From: Opitutaceae bacterium | GTDB lineage: Bacteria; Verrucomicrobiota; Verrucomicrobiia; Opitutales; Opitutaceae | Assembly (NCBI GenBank): GCA_016794785.1 | Contig: JAEUHC010000004.1 | Location: 62,001-126,000 of the forward strand | Direction of reading: 5' to 3' | Length of the DNA: 64,000 nt | Shown: positions 34,701 to 42,431 of the stretch, in pieces | How positions within the stretch are numbered: the stretch's first letter is position 1 | How the letters are laid out: each line of letters starts with the position of its first letter | Program-made: the position numbers and the translations under genes | Notes under the pieces: model-generated | Seen by the model: the letters and a program-made list of their open reading frames with translations, nothing else | Told to the model about the DNA's origin: nothing | The model's database searches: none

Positions 34701-35267
34701 GTCAATTCCAACTCAGCGACCGATCACGTGGCGCTCCAGGCCGCTTACGTCAAAAACCTGAACGACTCGAAACTCGCCAACATCGTCGAGGGGCCCGCCA
34801 GCATCACGACCTTCCTCGGTCGCTATACGCAGGAAGACATCGCCCCGCTCGTGCTGCTGCGCTCCAAGGACGGCGCCGCCAGCCAGGAACTCCGCAAGCA
34901 CCGCGTGAACGTGTCCACCAACTACGACTTCCCCGAAGGCCGCCTCAAGGGCTTCGGTGTCGGCGGCTCGCTCCGCTGGCAGTCCAAGGTCGCGATCGGC
35001 TACGCCACGCAGCTGAACAACCTCAACCAACAGGTCCCGATCCTGAGCCGGCCGTTCTTCGGCCCGGACGAGCTGAACGGCGACCTATGGCTCAGCTATT
35101 CCCGCAAGCTCACCGAGAAGATCCGCTGGAAGGCGCAGCTCAACCTGCGCAATGCCATCGGCTCTTCGTCCGACATCCCCGTCGCAGCCGATCCGGACGG
35201 CAAACGCTCCGTCTATCGCATTGCGCCGGAGAAACAGTGGTTCCTGACCAACACCTTCTCTTTCTGA
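31779..35267 (+). CDS. Large TonB-dependent outer-membrane receptor
   Basis: The 1162-residue product has an export signal (about 12-33), then VLSPFVIVESDNIGYAATS and TLAGTRLKTEIKDLG, the motif shared with the receptors at 49906 and 57267. The plug domain (about 65-220; includes SFSRGANSLLFGLG-like text) leads into a barrel ending LTNTFSF. No N-terminal STN signalling domain precedes the plug. The protein is longer than usual receptors (700-1000), as is common for this verrucomicrobial group. The gene is followed by a strong terminator and a LacI gene. With the divergent sulfatase it suggests uptake of products from a sulfated substrate (inference). Confidence 0.92.
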   Translation: MTASARPRSRLHPFRTARCAAFAVFLPAAMFAQATAPRPATTPKPEEDTTVVLSPFVIVESDNIGYAATSTLAGTRLKTEIKDLGAAITVVTSQFMKDTGVTNLEELLTYTPSTEIGGPLGNYSAGGFVDSAGRADQDSARRDPQSGARVRGFASPNFTRSYFSTSISSDAYNVEGVTFSRGANSLLFGLGSAGGVIDTGLKSAIIGRNSGEVSFRFGSQGSNRSTADYNTTLVPRRVALRVSLMHKNDNYQQEPAYDRESRVYAALNAVVFENKNSNVLGKTIVRANFEAGEGSRNPPSAFAPQLAYESFFLPPPNYTPYTGQDYPLGGGYAMLTANWRKWAVNDTRRREVSPGVFQPGWYESFATAVRDGRPDLVAQNHSSSHIFQQIGIVYNGTGAARIGIPGSTAAGFQGWISQEPGQNAFTAGHINTRAYQDGGQSVGFKVPTLTDTGVFDYRNNLLTAGLQDINRRFDAASVTLEQSFFRNRLGFEATLDKQFFHIDYYQPFGGNNRNVPVYVDTTLYLSDGTPNPNVGRAFMFSQNTSDQWRNTARTNQRVTSFFDLNFKDLSPTLGKWLGRHTFTGLWQKESVETKGLNYNMYLQGVNFDLNRSLNGITSGTGLSNALQNPAILFAYISDDLRGKEMNQVRLNPFVLPRPQDGETFTTSYYDLNTQLGTPVGTQPRTFKTGTVVYRRLANGGQAFRTDVTSKALAWQSRLLGENIVGLVGWREDKIENFRQIVTNGRAANNEYLASNLRVNNVPATTSTGRTFTWSAVGHLPRKWVEKLPSFISSVSAHYGVGENFQAISERRSVNNQAIPSPSGTTTEQGVLIGFMSNKWTLKINRFESDSRYAGVNAGFVSTSITEVTRALNNYRAAENSGLAFNQLSSFPSLSAAGYSSYDQLYTAIKNLIPQPTRALYDYQIINNTWQLPNGGGIQGLAATTDVVAKGWEVELTANPIRNWRISLNATQVEAVNSNSATDHVALQAAYVKNLNDSKLANIVEGPASITTFLGRYTQEDIAPLVLLRSKDGAASQELRKHRVNVSTNYDFPEGRLKGFGVGGSLRWQSKVAIGYATQLNNLNQQVPILSRPFFGPDELNGDLWLSYSRKLTEKIRWKAQLNLRNAIGSSSDIPVAADPDGKRSVYRIAPEKQWFLTNTFSF

Positions 35268-35324
35268 GCGTGCCGCCGGCACGGCGGACAATCCGCTTTG
35301 GTTAGGGTCACAGTCAGGGTCACA

Positions 35325-35361
35325 AGGCGCGGCTCCCTTCCCGGGGCCGCGCCTCTTTTTT
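35325..35361 (+). terminator. Intrinsic terminator after the receptor gene
   Basis: A 9-bp stem AGGCGCGGC/GCCGCGCCT (35325-35333 and 35346-35354) is followed by CTTTTTT. It lies about 58 bp past the receptor stop. This is a textbook rho-independent terminator. Confidence 0.88.
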
Positions 35362-35419
35362 GCCCGCAAGGCCACATTTTGTGTTAAGACTTCGGCCGCC
35401 GGGGTCATTCCTCTAGGAT

Positions 35420-36592
35420 ATGATTACCCTTGGCGCCTATGCTGGCCGCGCCCCGAGCGAGGGCGCACCCCGTCTGCCCGTCGCCGGCGCGACCTTTCGC
35501 CCCACCCTCAAGGACATCGCCGCCTTGGCCGACCTCAGCGTCGCATCCGTCTCCATGGCGCTGCGCAACAGCCCCAACGTCTCGCGCGGCACCATCGATC
35601 GCGTGAAGCGCATCGCCCACTCGCTCGGCTACCGGCCCGATCCCACCCTCTCCGCCCTCGCCACCTACCGCAAACGGCTGAACAGCCCGCCGATCGGCGC
35701 AGCCCTCGCGCTCGTCACCAACTGGCGCGACAAGGAAAAGTGGATCGAGCATCCCAACCCCCGGCTCTTCGTCGCCCGCGCCACCGAGCGCGCAGCCGAA
35801 CTCGGCTACTCGCTGCAACATTTCTGGGCGCGCGAGGGCGGCATCTCGCCCCGCCGTTTCAACCAGATCCTCCAGGCCCGTGGCATCCGCGGCCTCGTCC
35901 TCGCCCCGCCCGAATGCCCGGGCGACGAACTGGAGCTCGAGTGGGACCGCTATTCCGTGATGTGCCTGGAGCGCCCGGGCCGCATAGGCCCGTTCGATTT
36001 CGTCGAACCCGACCAATATCACGCCATCGCCCTCTGCTGGGAGCAGTTGCAGGCGCGTGGCTACCGCCGCCCCGGTCTGGTCGTGGACGAGTATTTCACC
36101 GCCCGTTGGAGCCACCGCTGGGAAGCCGCGCACGGCCAGCTCCAGCTTCAGCACACGCCCCGCAGTCAGCGCGTGCCCACGCTGGTCGTGACCGAGCCGC
36201 GCCCGGTCGATCAGATTCGCAGCTGGCTGCGCAAGCACCAGCCCGACGTCGTCATCAACCGCAGCCTCAGCTTCGCCGCCGCCGTCGCCGCCGATGGCCT
36301 CGTCATCCCCCGCGACCTCGGCTACATCAGCCTCAACACCGACGCCGATCGCCCCGATGCCAGCGGCATCACGCAACGCTTCGATTTGCTCGGCCAGCTC
36401 GCCATCGATCTGCTGCACCGCCGGCTCCTCACCAGCCAGCGCGGCATCGGCGAAATCGCCGTCGGCACCCAAGTCTGCGGCTCATGGCGCGACGGCTCGA
36501 CCTTGCCCGATGCACGCCTCTCCGCCGGAGATCATCACGATCGCGCCACGGACCGATCCGGGTTGCGGGACCGCGCCACCCAAGTGGCCTGA
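35420..36592 (+). CDS. LacI-family transcriptional regulator
   Basis: The 390-residue product has a LacI-type helix-turn-helix (about 30-52: LKDIAALADLSVASVSMALR) and hinge (VSRGTIDRVKRIAHSLGYRP). The periplasmic-binding-protein-like effector domain runs to about 360. A tail of about 25 charged residues (from DARLSAGDHHDRATDRSG) is unusual. The start has 28 residues before the helix-turn-helix, slightly long. It lies 152 bp after the receptor and is the likely reader of the TTAAYYRRTTAA palindromes upstream of the sulfatase and receptor (inference). Confidence 0.92.
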   Translation: MITLGAYAGRAPSEGAPRLPVAGATFRPTLKDIAALADLSVASVSMALRNSPNVSRGTIDRVKRIAHSLGYRPDPTLSALATYRKRLNSPPIGAALALVTNWRDKEKWIEHPNPRLFVARATERAAELGYSLQHFWAREGGISPRRFNQILQARGIRGLVLAPPECPGDELELEWDRYSVMCLERPGRIGPFDFVEPDQYHAIALCWEQLQARGYRRPGLVVDEYFTARWSHRWEAAHGQLQLQHTPRSQRVPTLVVTEPRPVDQIRSWLRKHQPDVVINRSLSFAAAVAADGLVIPRDLGYISLNTDADRPDASGITQRFDLLGQLAIDLLHRRLLTSQRGIGEIAVGTQVCGSWRDGSTLPDARLSAGDHHDRATDRSGLRDRATQVA

Positions 36593-36657
36593 GCCAGCTG
36601 CGCGCGGGCGGGCCTTGCCAGAGCCTCAGATGGACGCTCCATTCCGCGCGCCACCGC

Positions 36658-37410
36658 ATGAATTCGCCCCATGACTCCCTTTCCGTTCGCAACGCCGCGA
36701 TTCTGCGCTCCCAGGCGTTGATGACGCCCGCGCTCGTGCCGTCGATTTCAACCGAGCTGTTGACCACGGCCGATGGCGAACTCAACCGCGAGCTGCACCA
36801 TTTCCTCTTCGACCCGCCGTCGAACCCCACGCTGTTGAAGGGAAAAACCATCGCCATCTGTTGCACCAACGGCGTCGAGGAAGTCGAAATCACCGGCTCA
36901 ATCCGCTGGCTCACCGAGCACGGCGCCACGGTGCATGTGGTCTCGCCCAGGATCGGCGAATTTCATCCCACCCTCGGCCTGCGTTTTCCTGCGCAGTGCG
37001 CCACCCACGTTCTCGCGATCCGCCTCATGGAAAATGCCGGCTGGATCGCGATCGACCGCCATCTCGATCAGGCGAAGATCGCAGACTACGATGCCTGCAT
37101 TTTCCCGGGCGGCTGCTGGAACCCCGATGCCCTGCGCGCCGACCCGCTGGCCCGGGCTTTCGTGCGCGACATGTGGGAGGCCGGCAAACCCACCTGCGCG
37201 ATTTGTCACGGCCAGTGGGTGATGGTGAGCGCGGGCATCCTCAAGGGCCGGAAGGCCACCGCCGTCTGGAACATCCATCCCGACCTCGCCAACGCCGGCG
37301 CCACCGTCCTCGACGAACCCTGCGTGGTGGACGGCAACCTGATCACCGCGCGCTTCCCCTACGATCTGCCGCGCATGATTCAGGCGCTGGTGAAGCAACT
37401 GGTGGGCTGA
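36658..37410 (+). CDS. DJ-1/PfpI-family protein
   Basis: The 250-residue product has the flavodoxin-like DJ-1/PfpI fold from about residue 60. TIAICCTNGVEEVEITGSIR (64-83) contains the conserved acid. IFPGGCWNPDALR (148-160) and the nucleophile elbow AICHGQWVM (181-189; C183, H184) follow. Members are glyoxalases, proteases or amidases; the sequence does not distinguish these. The first 55 residues are not part of the core fold, so an ATG at 36721 is a possible later start. It follows the LacI gene by 65 bp on the same strand. Confidence 0.88.
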   Translation: MNSPHDSLSVRNAAILRSQALMTPALVPSISTELLTTADGELNRELHHFLFDPPSNPTLLKGKTIAICCTNGVEEVEITGSIRWLTEHGATVHVVSPRIGEFHPTLGLRFPAQCATHVLAIRLMENAGWIAIDRHLDQAKIADYDACIFPGGCWNPDALRADPLARAFVRDMWEAGKPTCAICHGQWVMVSAGILKGRKATAVWNIHPDLANAGATVLDEPCVVDGNLITARFPYDLPRMIQALVKQLVG

Positions 37411-37419
37411 GGCCGCGCT

Positions 37420-37435
37420 TTCAGCACGTGCTGAA
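37420..37435. terminator. Perfect 16-bp palindrome after the DJ-1/PfpI gene
   Basis: TTCAGCACGTGCTGAA is its own complement. It sits 9 bp past the stop and 6 bp before the MITE-like element. It has no T-run, so it might instead be a protein-binding site. Confidence 0.35.
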
Positions 37436-37441
37436 CGACTC

Positions 37442-37572
37442 ATACCAACGTCCCATCGCTTTTAGCCTGTCATGGCGAGGAGCGGAGCGACGAAGCAATC
37501 CAGCTGGATTGCCACGGCGCGCGGCGCGCACCTCGCAATGACAAAGGTCTAAAAAGAAGCGGACGTTGGCAT
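37442..37572. repeat. MITE-like element, copy B
   Basis: This 131 bp element has terminal inverted repeats of about 24 bp (left end ATACCAACGTCC..., right end ...GGACGTTGGCAT) and the same CAATCCAGCTGGATTG core as copy A at 28359-28487. Its right end reaches the first base of the stop codon of the following leftward gene. It also lies between convergent genes. Confidence 0.9.
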
Positions 37573-38135
37573 CACGTCGGCAGGCTCGCGCCCGCGTCGC
37601 GCGCTTTTTTGCCTGCGAGCCAAAACAAGAAAGCCGATCCGGAAAACAGCAGCACAAAGCAGAAATTCAGCGCAAACACCGGCATCTCGCCCGGACTGAA
37701 ATCCTCCCGCCAAAAGATCACCGCGACCACGGGAACCAGAAATTGCGCGAGCGCCGTCGCCCCCAAGGCCCGCGCCATGCCCCAAGGCTTCAGCCGCGCG
37801 AGCATTGCGCCCATCGCGCCGACGGCCAGCACGCCGGCATACAGCAGGTTGGCGGGATTGTCCTCGCTGCCGATGAGCCCGACCGCCCCGTTGATCCACA
37901 CGAGCATGAGCCCGGTCACCAAACCGAGGCCGACGGCGAAGCGATAGGCCCGGGTGACGGCATGGCGCGCCACGAGCTGATAAGCGAGGACTGCCCCGGC
38001 GATGAGAAACCAGCTGACGATGAAATCAGCCGCGTCCCACGCCCATCCCTCGGCTTGGAGCAACATGGCCGCCAAAGGAATCAGCAAAACGATCGACGGC
38101 ACGAGCAGGACCGGGAGCAGGTTTTTCTTGTTCAT
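37572..38135 (-). CDS. Small multi-pass membrane protein
   Basis: The 187-residue product is almost wholly hydrophobic, with about six membrane helices: LLPVLLVPSIVLLIPLAAML, FIVSWFLIAGAVLAYQLVA, AVGLGLVTGLMLVWINGAVG, LLYAGVLAVGAMGAMLA, ALGATALAQFLVPVVAVIFW and the terminal FVLLFSGSAFLFWLAG. I do not recognise a named family with certainty. The ATG at 38135 starts MNKKNLLPVLL; longer in-frame extension is non-membrane and unlikely. Its stop codon touches the MITE-like element. Confidence 0.75.
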   Translation of the reverse strand: MNKKNLLPVLLVPSIVLLIPLAAMLLQAEGWAWDAADFIVSWFLIAGAVLAYQLVARHAVTRAYRFAVGLGLVTGLMLVWINGAVGLIGSEDNPANLLYAGVLAVGAMGAMLARLKPWGMARALGATALAQFLVPVVAVIFWREDFSPGEMPVFALNFCFVLLFSGSAFLFWLAGKKARDAGASLPT

Positions 38136-38251
38136 CAGGAAGTCCAGTATCCCAAGTCCGTGTGAAGTCTGGATGAAGCCAACGCGAAATCCGGATGAAA
38201 TGCGCCCCCGCCGAACAGGGGCGTTTACCGCCCAGTCCTCGACCACACTTA

Positions 38252-39010
38252 TTACCCGGCCATGGGTGCCATCGCCGGTCTCCGGCTGCGGTCCCGCCAG
38301 AGCAGCATCAGGAGAAAGCCAATCGCGGCGCCGCCGAGGTGCGCGTAGTGGGCGATGCTGACGCCGAAGAGGGAGAATCCGGTGACGCCCGAGAACAGGT
38401 CGAGGAGCAGAAGCCCCGGGATGAGATACTTCGCCGCGACCGGGACCGGCACAAACATCAGCGCGAGCTTCGCGTTGGGATGGAGACACCCAAAAGCCAC
38501 CAGCAGCCCGTAGATCGCCCCGGAAGCGCCGAGCATCGGACTCGCGTAGATCCCATAGAGCTCGAACAGCACCGCCTTGACGGCCGGATCCGAGGGCATC
38601 GCGCCGCTCCCGGTCGCGAGCAAGGAACTGATCGCAGCCGGGGTCAGCCCCGCCGCGACCAAGCGGTCATGCAGGCCGCTGAATTCCTGCCAGTTGACGC
38701 CCGTCTGGATCAGTCCGGCGCCCACGCCGCAGAGAAAATAGAAGATCAAAAAGCGCCCCATGCCCCACTCCCGCTCCAAAATCGTGCCGAAGGAGAAAAG
38801 GGCGAACATGTTGAAGAAGATATGGCCCGGGCCCGCGTGCAAAAACATGTGCGACACCACCTGCCATGCGCCGAAATTTCCATTGGCCGGATACCAGAGC
38901 GCACCGAAGTCGATCAAACGCTCGCGAGCCTGGGGCAGCAGCAGCCCCGCGACAAACAAGACGATGTTCACGATCAACAGGCCGGCGACCGCCGGCGAAG
39001 TGCGATTCAT
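38252..39010 (-). CDS. Rhomboid-family intramembrane serine protease
   Basis: The 252-residue product has the rhomboid core. SHMFLHAGPGHIFFNMFALF (53-72) carries the conserved His/Asn. The catalytic serine is S163 in GASGAIYG (161-168), and the catalytic histidine is H224 in HYAHLGGAAIG (221-231). Between the second and fourth helices there is a long hydrophilic insert (about 105-158), bigger than in GlpG. Substrates cannot be predicted. The ATG at 39010 gives MNRTSPAV. It lies 116 bp upstream of the small membrane protein gene on the same strand. Confidence 0.93.
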   Translation of the reverse strand: MNRTSPAVAGLLIVNIVLFVAGLLLPQARERLIDFGALWYPANGNFGAWQVVSHMFLHAGPGHIFFNMFALFSFGTILEREWGMGRFLIFYFLCGVGAGLIQTGVNWQEFSGLHDRLVAAGLTPAAISSLLATGSGAMPSDPAVKAVLFELYGIYASPMLGASGAIYGLLVAFGCLHPNAKLALMFVPVPVAAKYLIPGLLLLDLFSGVTGFSLFGVSIAHYAHLGGAAIGFLLMLLWRDRSRRPAMAPMAG

Positions 39011-39293
39011 CGGGCTACGGTTGCAGTCCGGCCCCCTTTCGCAACTCCACAGCACGAGCCAAGGGCCGGACTTTGGAGTCGGTTTTCTTGAGTCGGGTCG
39101 TGAGCTTTGCTTTGCGAACTCAGCCACAACCGAAACAAGACGCGGCTCAATGCTGCCGTTGCTGACAAGAAGCTCCGCTCGTGGAACAGGAGGCCGTCAC
39201 AGACGCGGGGCGGTCGGCCGCAGGCTGGGTGTTCGTCCTCGACGTGTTCGCCGAATTGGCCGAGAGGTCGGGGGCGCTTTCGCCGCGTTCCCC

Positions 39294-40619
39294 ATGATGC
39301 CACGTTCGATTGCCCTGCTTCTCCTTGGATGTGCCGGCGCGACGACCGCCGGCATCGCGCAACCGGCCCCCGCCGATGGCCTCGACTGGCCGCAATGGCG
39401 GGGCGAGCGCCGTGATGGGGTCTGGCGCGAAACGGGCATCCGGGAGAAATTCGCCGGAGAGACGATCCCGCTGCGCTGGACCGCCCGGATCGGCGCCGGC
39501 TACTCGGGGCCGACGGTTGCCCACGGACGAGTTTACATCACCGACTACCTGAAGGACCAAGCAACCGAGCGCGTGCTCTGCCTCGATTGGAAAACCGGCG
39601 CGCGCCTGTGGGAAGTCGCCTACCCGTGCTCGTATGAGAATTTCACCTATGAGGCCGGGCCGCGCGCCTCGGTGACCGTCCACGACGGGCGCGCCTACGC
39701 CCTCGGCGCCGCAGGCCACCTCCACTGCCTCGACGCAGTGTCGGGAAAAATCCTCTGGCGACGCGACCTCCGGACTGAATACCGCATCCGGATGCCCCGC
39801 TGGGGCATCGCCGCCCACCCGATCATCGAGGGCGACCTCATGATCACGCAGATCGGCGGCGCGGACGACGCCTGCGTCGTGGCCTTTGACCGCAAGACGG
39901 GCGCGGAGCGCTGGAAAGCATTTGGCGACGAGGCCTCCTACTCCCCGCCCATCGCCATCGAACAGGCCGGTCGTCGGCTCATCGTGATCGGGCTCGGCTA
40001 TCGCCTTGTCGCCTTCGACCCTGCGAGCGGCGCGCTCCAATGGAGTCACGATCAACCGAAAGGCAGCTGGCCGATCGCGATTCCCGCGCCGGCCGTCGTC
40101 GGCGACTTGTTGTTTTACACCACGGCGCACGCCGGCTCCCACCTCCTGCGGCTCCTGCGTGATCGCCCCGCGGTCGAAGTCGTGTGGGAGCGCGGGCGCC
40201 GGCCGCGCACCGATGACACGTTGAGTCCGGTCATTCCCGATCCGCTGCTAATGAACGGTCTCGTCATCGGCGTGCAGACCGACGGCGAACTCCGCTGCCT
40301 CGATCTCATGACCGGCAAGCGCCACTGGGAAACGATCGAGCCCATGCCGAAGGCGTGGCACGCCACCATGCACCTCGTGCGCGCGGGCGATTCCGGCGAT
40401 CGCGCCTGGATTTTCACCGAACAAGGCAACCTGATTCTGGCTCGGTTGAACGCCGCCGGTTACCACGAGCTGGCGCGCGCCCGGCTGCTGGAGCCCACGC
40501 CGGAGCAAGGCCCGCGCGGCCGCATGGTAACGTGGGCCCACCCCGCCTTCGCCTACCGGCACATCTTCGCCCGTAGCGATCGCGAGCTCGTCTGCGCCGA
40601 TCTCGCCGCCGCACCCTGA
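39294..40619 (+). CDS. PQQ-type beta-propeller (quinoprotein-like) exported protein
   Basis: The 441-residue product has a signal peptide (about 2-24). Repeated blades of PQQ-binding-like sequence follow (GLDWPQWRGERRDGVW, CLDWKTGARLWEVAYP, CLDAVSGKILWRRDLR, FDRKTGAERW, FDPASGALQW, CLDLMTGKRHWE). Such propellers occur as structural or binding proteins in Planctomycetes and Verrucomicrobia; a true PQQ-dehydrogenase calcium and aspartate site is not evident, so enzyme activity is uncertain. The tandem ATG-ATG (39294, 39297) gives two nearly equal starts. It diverges from the rhomboid gene and converges on the PhoD gene. Confidence 0.85.
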   Translation: MMPRSIALLLLGCAGATTAGIAQPAPADGLDWPQWRGERRDGVWRETGIREKFAGETIPLRWTARIGAGYSGPTVAHGRVYITDYLKDQATERVLCLDWKTGARLWEVAYPCSYENFTYEAGPRASVTVHDGRAYALGAAGHLHCLDAVSGKILWRRDLRTEYRIRMPRWGIAAHPIIEGDLMITQIGGADDACVVAFDRKTGAERWKAFGDEASYSPPIAIEQAGRRLIVIGLGYRLVAFDPASGALQWSHDQPKGSWPIAIPAPAVVGDLLFYTTAHAGSHLLRLLRDRPAVEVVWERGRRPRTDDTLSPVIPDPLLMNGLVIGVQTDGELRCLDLMTGKRHWETIEPMPKAWHATMHLVRAGDSGDRAWIFTEQGNLILARLNAAGYHELARARLLEPTPEQGPRGRMVTWAHPAFAYRHIFARSDRELVCADLAAAP

Positions 40620-40643
40620 GGCGAGCCCGCCGGCATTTTGGGG

Positions 40644-42170
40644 TCAGCGCGGCAGCTTGCGCTCCAAGGTGCCATCCGGCTTGAGCGTAGCCGAGTGCGT
40701 CACCGTGCCGTCCACCGCGTGATGGTGGATTTCCAACGTGGCCGTGGCGCCCGCCGGCTTGGTCGCGACGGTGAGGAAGCCGCCTTTCAGGCGAAAAAAC
40801 TTCTGGATGGCTTCATCCCCGGGCTGCGGATTGTAGCCGCCGGCATGCACATCGGACATCGGCCCGCAGCCAAACTCCCGCGTGCCGCTCACGGGATCGA
40901 TGGAGCAATACTGCCAGTGGCGGTCGCCGCAGGTGACGATGAGATTCTTCTGCGCGCCGAGGAACCGGCGGAGTTCGTCTCCTTCGTGCCTAAAGCCGGC
41001 GTTGGCGTGGTTGTCGTTTTTGTTGCCGCGGTCCGGGCCCACGATCGGTGTCGGCGAGACGAGCACCTTGAACGTGGCCGTGGAGGCGGCGATGGTGCGG
41101 AAGAGCCACGCCTTCTGCTCGGCGCCGAGGATGGTCTTGGTCGGACCGTCCGGGGTGCTGTTGGGCGTGCGAAAGCGCCGGCCTTCGATCACCCAGACCT
41201 CGAGATCCCGGCCGTGCCGGAAGGACCGATACGGAAGGGGCGACGACGGGGTTTGCTCGGCAAAGATGGCGAGCCCCTCGTCCCAGGTGAGCGAGCCATA
41301 GGTCTGTCCGGGCCAGGCGTCATTCTTGAGGATGTCGTGGTCGTCGTTCGTGAAATAGACCGGCGTGCGGTTGTGAAACGCGCGCTGAAACGGCAGCGCG
41401 AAAAGCCGGTTCCATTTCACCCGCGCGAGCTCGGCCGAGGTGGCCCACGGATCGGCTTTGTCGTAATACTCGACGTCGCCGGTGTGGACGGCGAAGTCGG
41501 GGGCCAGGCGCCGCAGGGTGTTGTAGATGCGGTGGCCGTTGGCCGGGTCGTCGCGGCGCGGATAGTCCCCGCACGTCACGACAGCGAAGGTGACGGGCGC
41601 CGCCGCCGCCGCGGCCGGCGCCGTGCGAAACGCTCCCTCGATCGTCGGCCCGCTGGCGCCCTGCGCATCGCGGGACTCGACCACGACGCGGTAGGCGGTG
41701 CCGGCGCGAAGCGAGTCGATCTTGAACTGGCGGGTGTGGTCGCGGGTTGGGTCGACCGCCAGCCAAGCCGTGACGCTGGGCGGGCCGCCGGGCGCGGGCG
41801 TGAGCGTGACGCGCACATGGCCGGCGGCGCCGGGCAGTGTGCCGTGCATTTCTGCCAGCGTGCGGCCCGCGGGAATCTGGGAGCGCCAGTCGGCGCGGTT
41901 GACGATGTCACGCAGGGCGGCTTCCCCGTCGGATTTTTTCTTTCCCCCTCCTTCCGCGCGGGCGGTGGGCCTCTGGTTTGGACCGAGAGAGGGAGCGAGC
42001 CACGGCGTGCCGGACCAGTTGGCTTCGGCGGCGACGGTGAGGCGCGTCCAGATGACGACGGAGTCGGCGGTCACTTCGCCTATCTTGAGGCCATTGCCCT
42101 GAAAAACCGCGGCGGAAACGGCGGTCGCGAGCCACGAAGCGAGAAGAACAATCCGGGGGAGATGAAGCAT
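40644..42170 (-). CDS. PhoD-family alkaline phosphatase/phosphodiesterase-like protein
   Basis: The 508-residue product has a signal peptide (about 1-21). A fibronectin-like N-terminal domain (about 22-190) is followed by the PhoD-type metallophosphoesterase part. Metal motifs seen are CGDYPRRDDPANGHR, APDFAVHTGDVEYYD, VYFTNDDHDIL and VTCGDRHWQYCS. This matches the calcium/iron PhoD superfamily. It is 261 bp downstream of the DUF1552 gene on the same strand, beyond a hairpin, so separate transcription is likely. The ATG at 42170 gives MLHLPRIVLLASW. It would hydrolyse phosphomono- or diesters outside the cell membrane. Confidence 0.9.
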   Translation of the reverse strand: MLHLPRIVLLASWLATAVSAAVFQGNGLKIGEVTADSVVIWTRLTVAAEANWSGTPWLAPSLGPNQRPTARAEGGGKKKSDGEAALRDIVNRADWRSQIPAGRTLAEMHGTLPGAAGHVRVTLTPAPGGPPSVTAWLAVDPTRDHTRQFKIDSLRAGTAYRVVVESRDAQGASGPTIEGAFRTAPAAAAAAPVTFAVVTCGDYPRRDDPANGHRIYNTLRRLAPDFAVHTGDVEYYDKADPWATSAELARVKWNRLFALPFQRAFHNRTPVYFTNDDHDILKNDAWPGQTYGSLTWDEGLAIFAEQTPSSPLPYRSFRHGRDLEVWVIEGRRFRTPNSTPDGPTKTILGAEQKAWLFRTIAASTATFKVLVSPTPIVGPDRGNKNDNHANAGFRHEGDELRRFLGAQKNLIVTCGDRHWQYCSIDPVSGTREFGCGPMSDVHAGGYNPQPGDEAIQKFFRLKGGFLTVATKPAGATATLEIHHHAVDGTVTHSATLKPDGTLERKLPR

Positions 42171-42394
42171 GGGCGGAACCAAGAGAGTTGGGGATGAACG
42201 GCGGGGCTCTGAAATTTGGATCACATCAATGTCCCAATCTTCTGGACGGTCAGGCCTGACGACGGGAACCGAGACTGGGCATCGACCAAGGTCGAGCCTT
42301 GGTTGCTCGGAAATGTGGCAGGGCGGACGCAGCCATTCTGGACACCGTGCGCCGAGGAAGAACAGTGATCGAGCCCTCGCGCTGGTAAGCCGGC

Positions 42395-42418
42395 CATGCA
42401 CGAGAGCGATCGTGCATG
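42395..42418 (-). terminator. Hairpin after the DUF1552 gene
   Basis: CATGCACGA and TCGTGCATG are exact complements around a 6-base loop, 13 bp past the leftward DUF1552 stop. There is no T-run in the direction of transcription. The rest of 42171-42431 shows nothing else I can name. Confidence 0.45.
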
Positions 42419-42431
42419 ACTGGCCCGCGGA

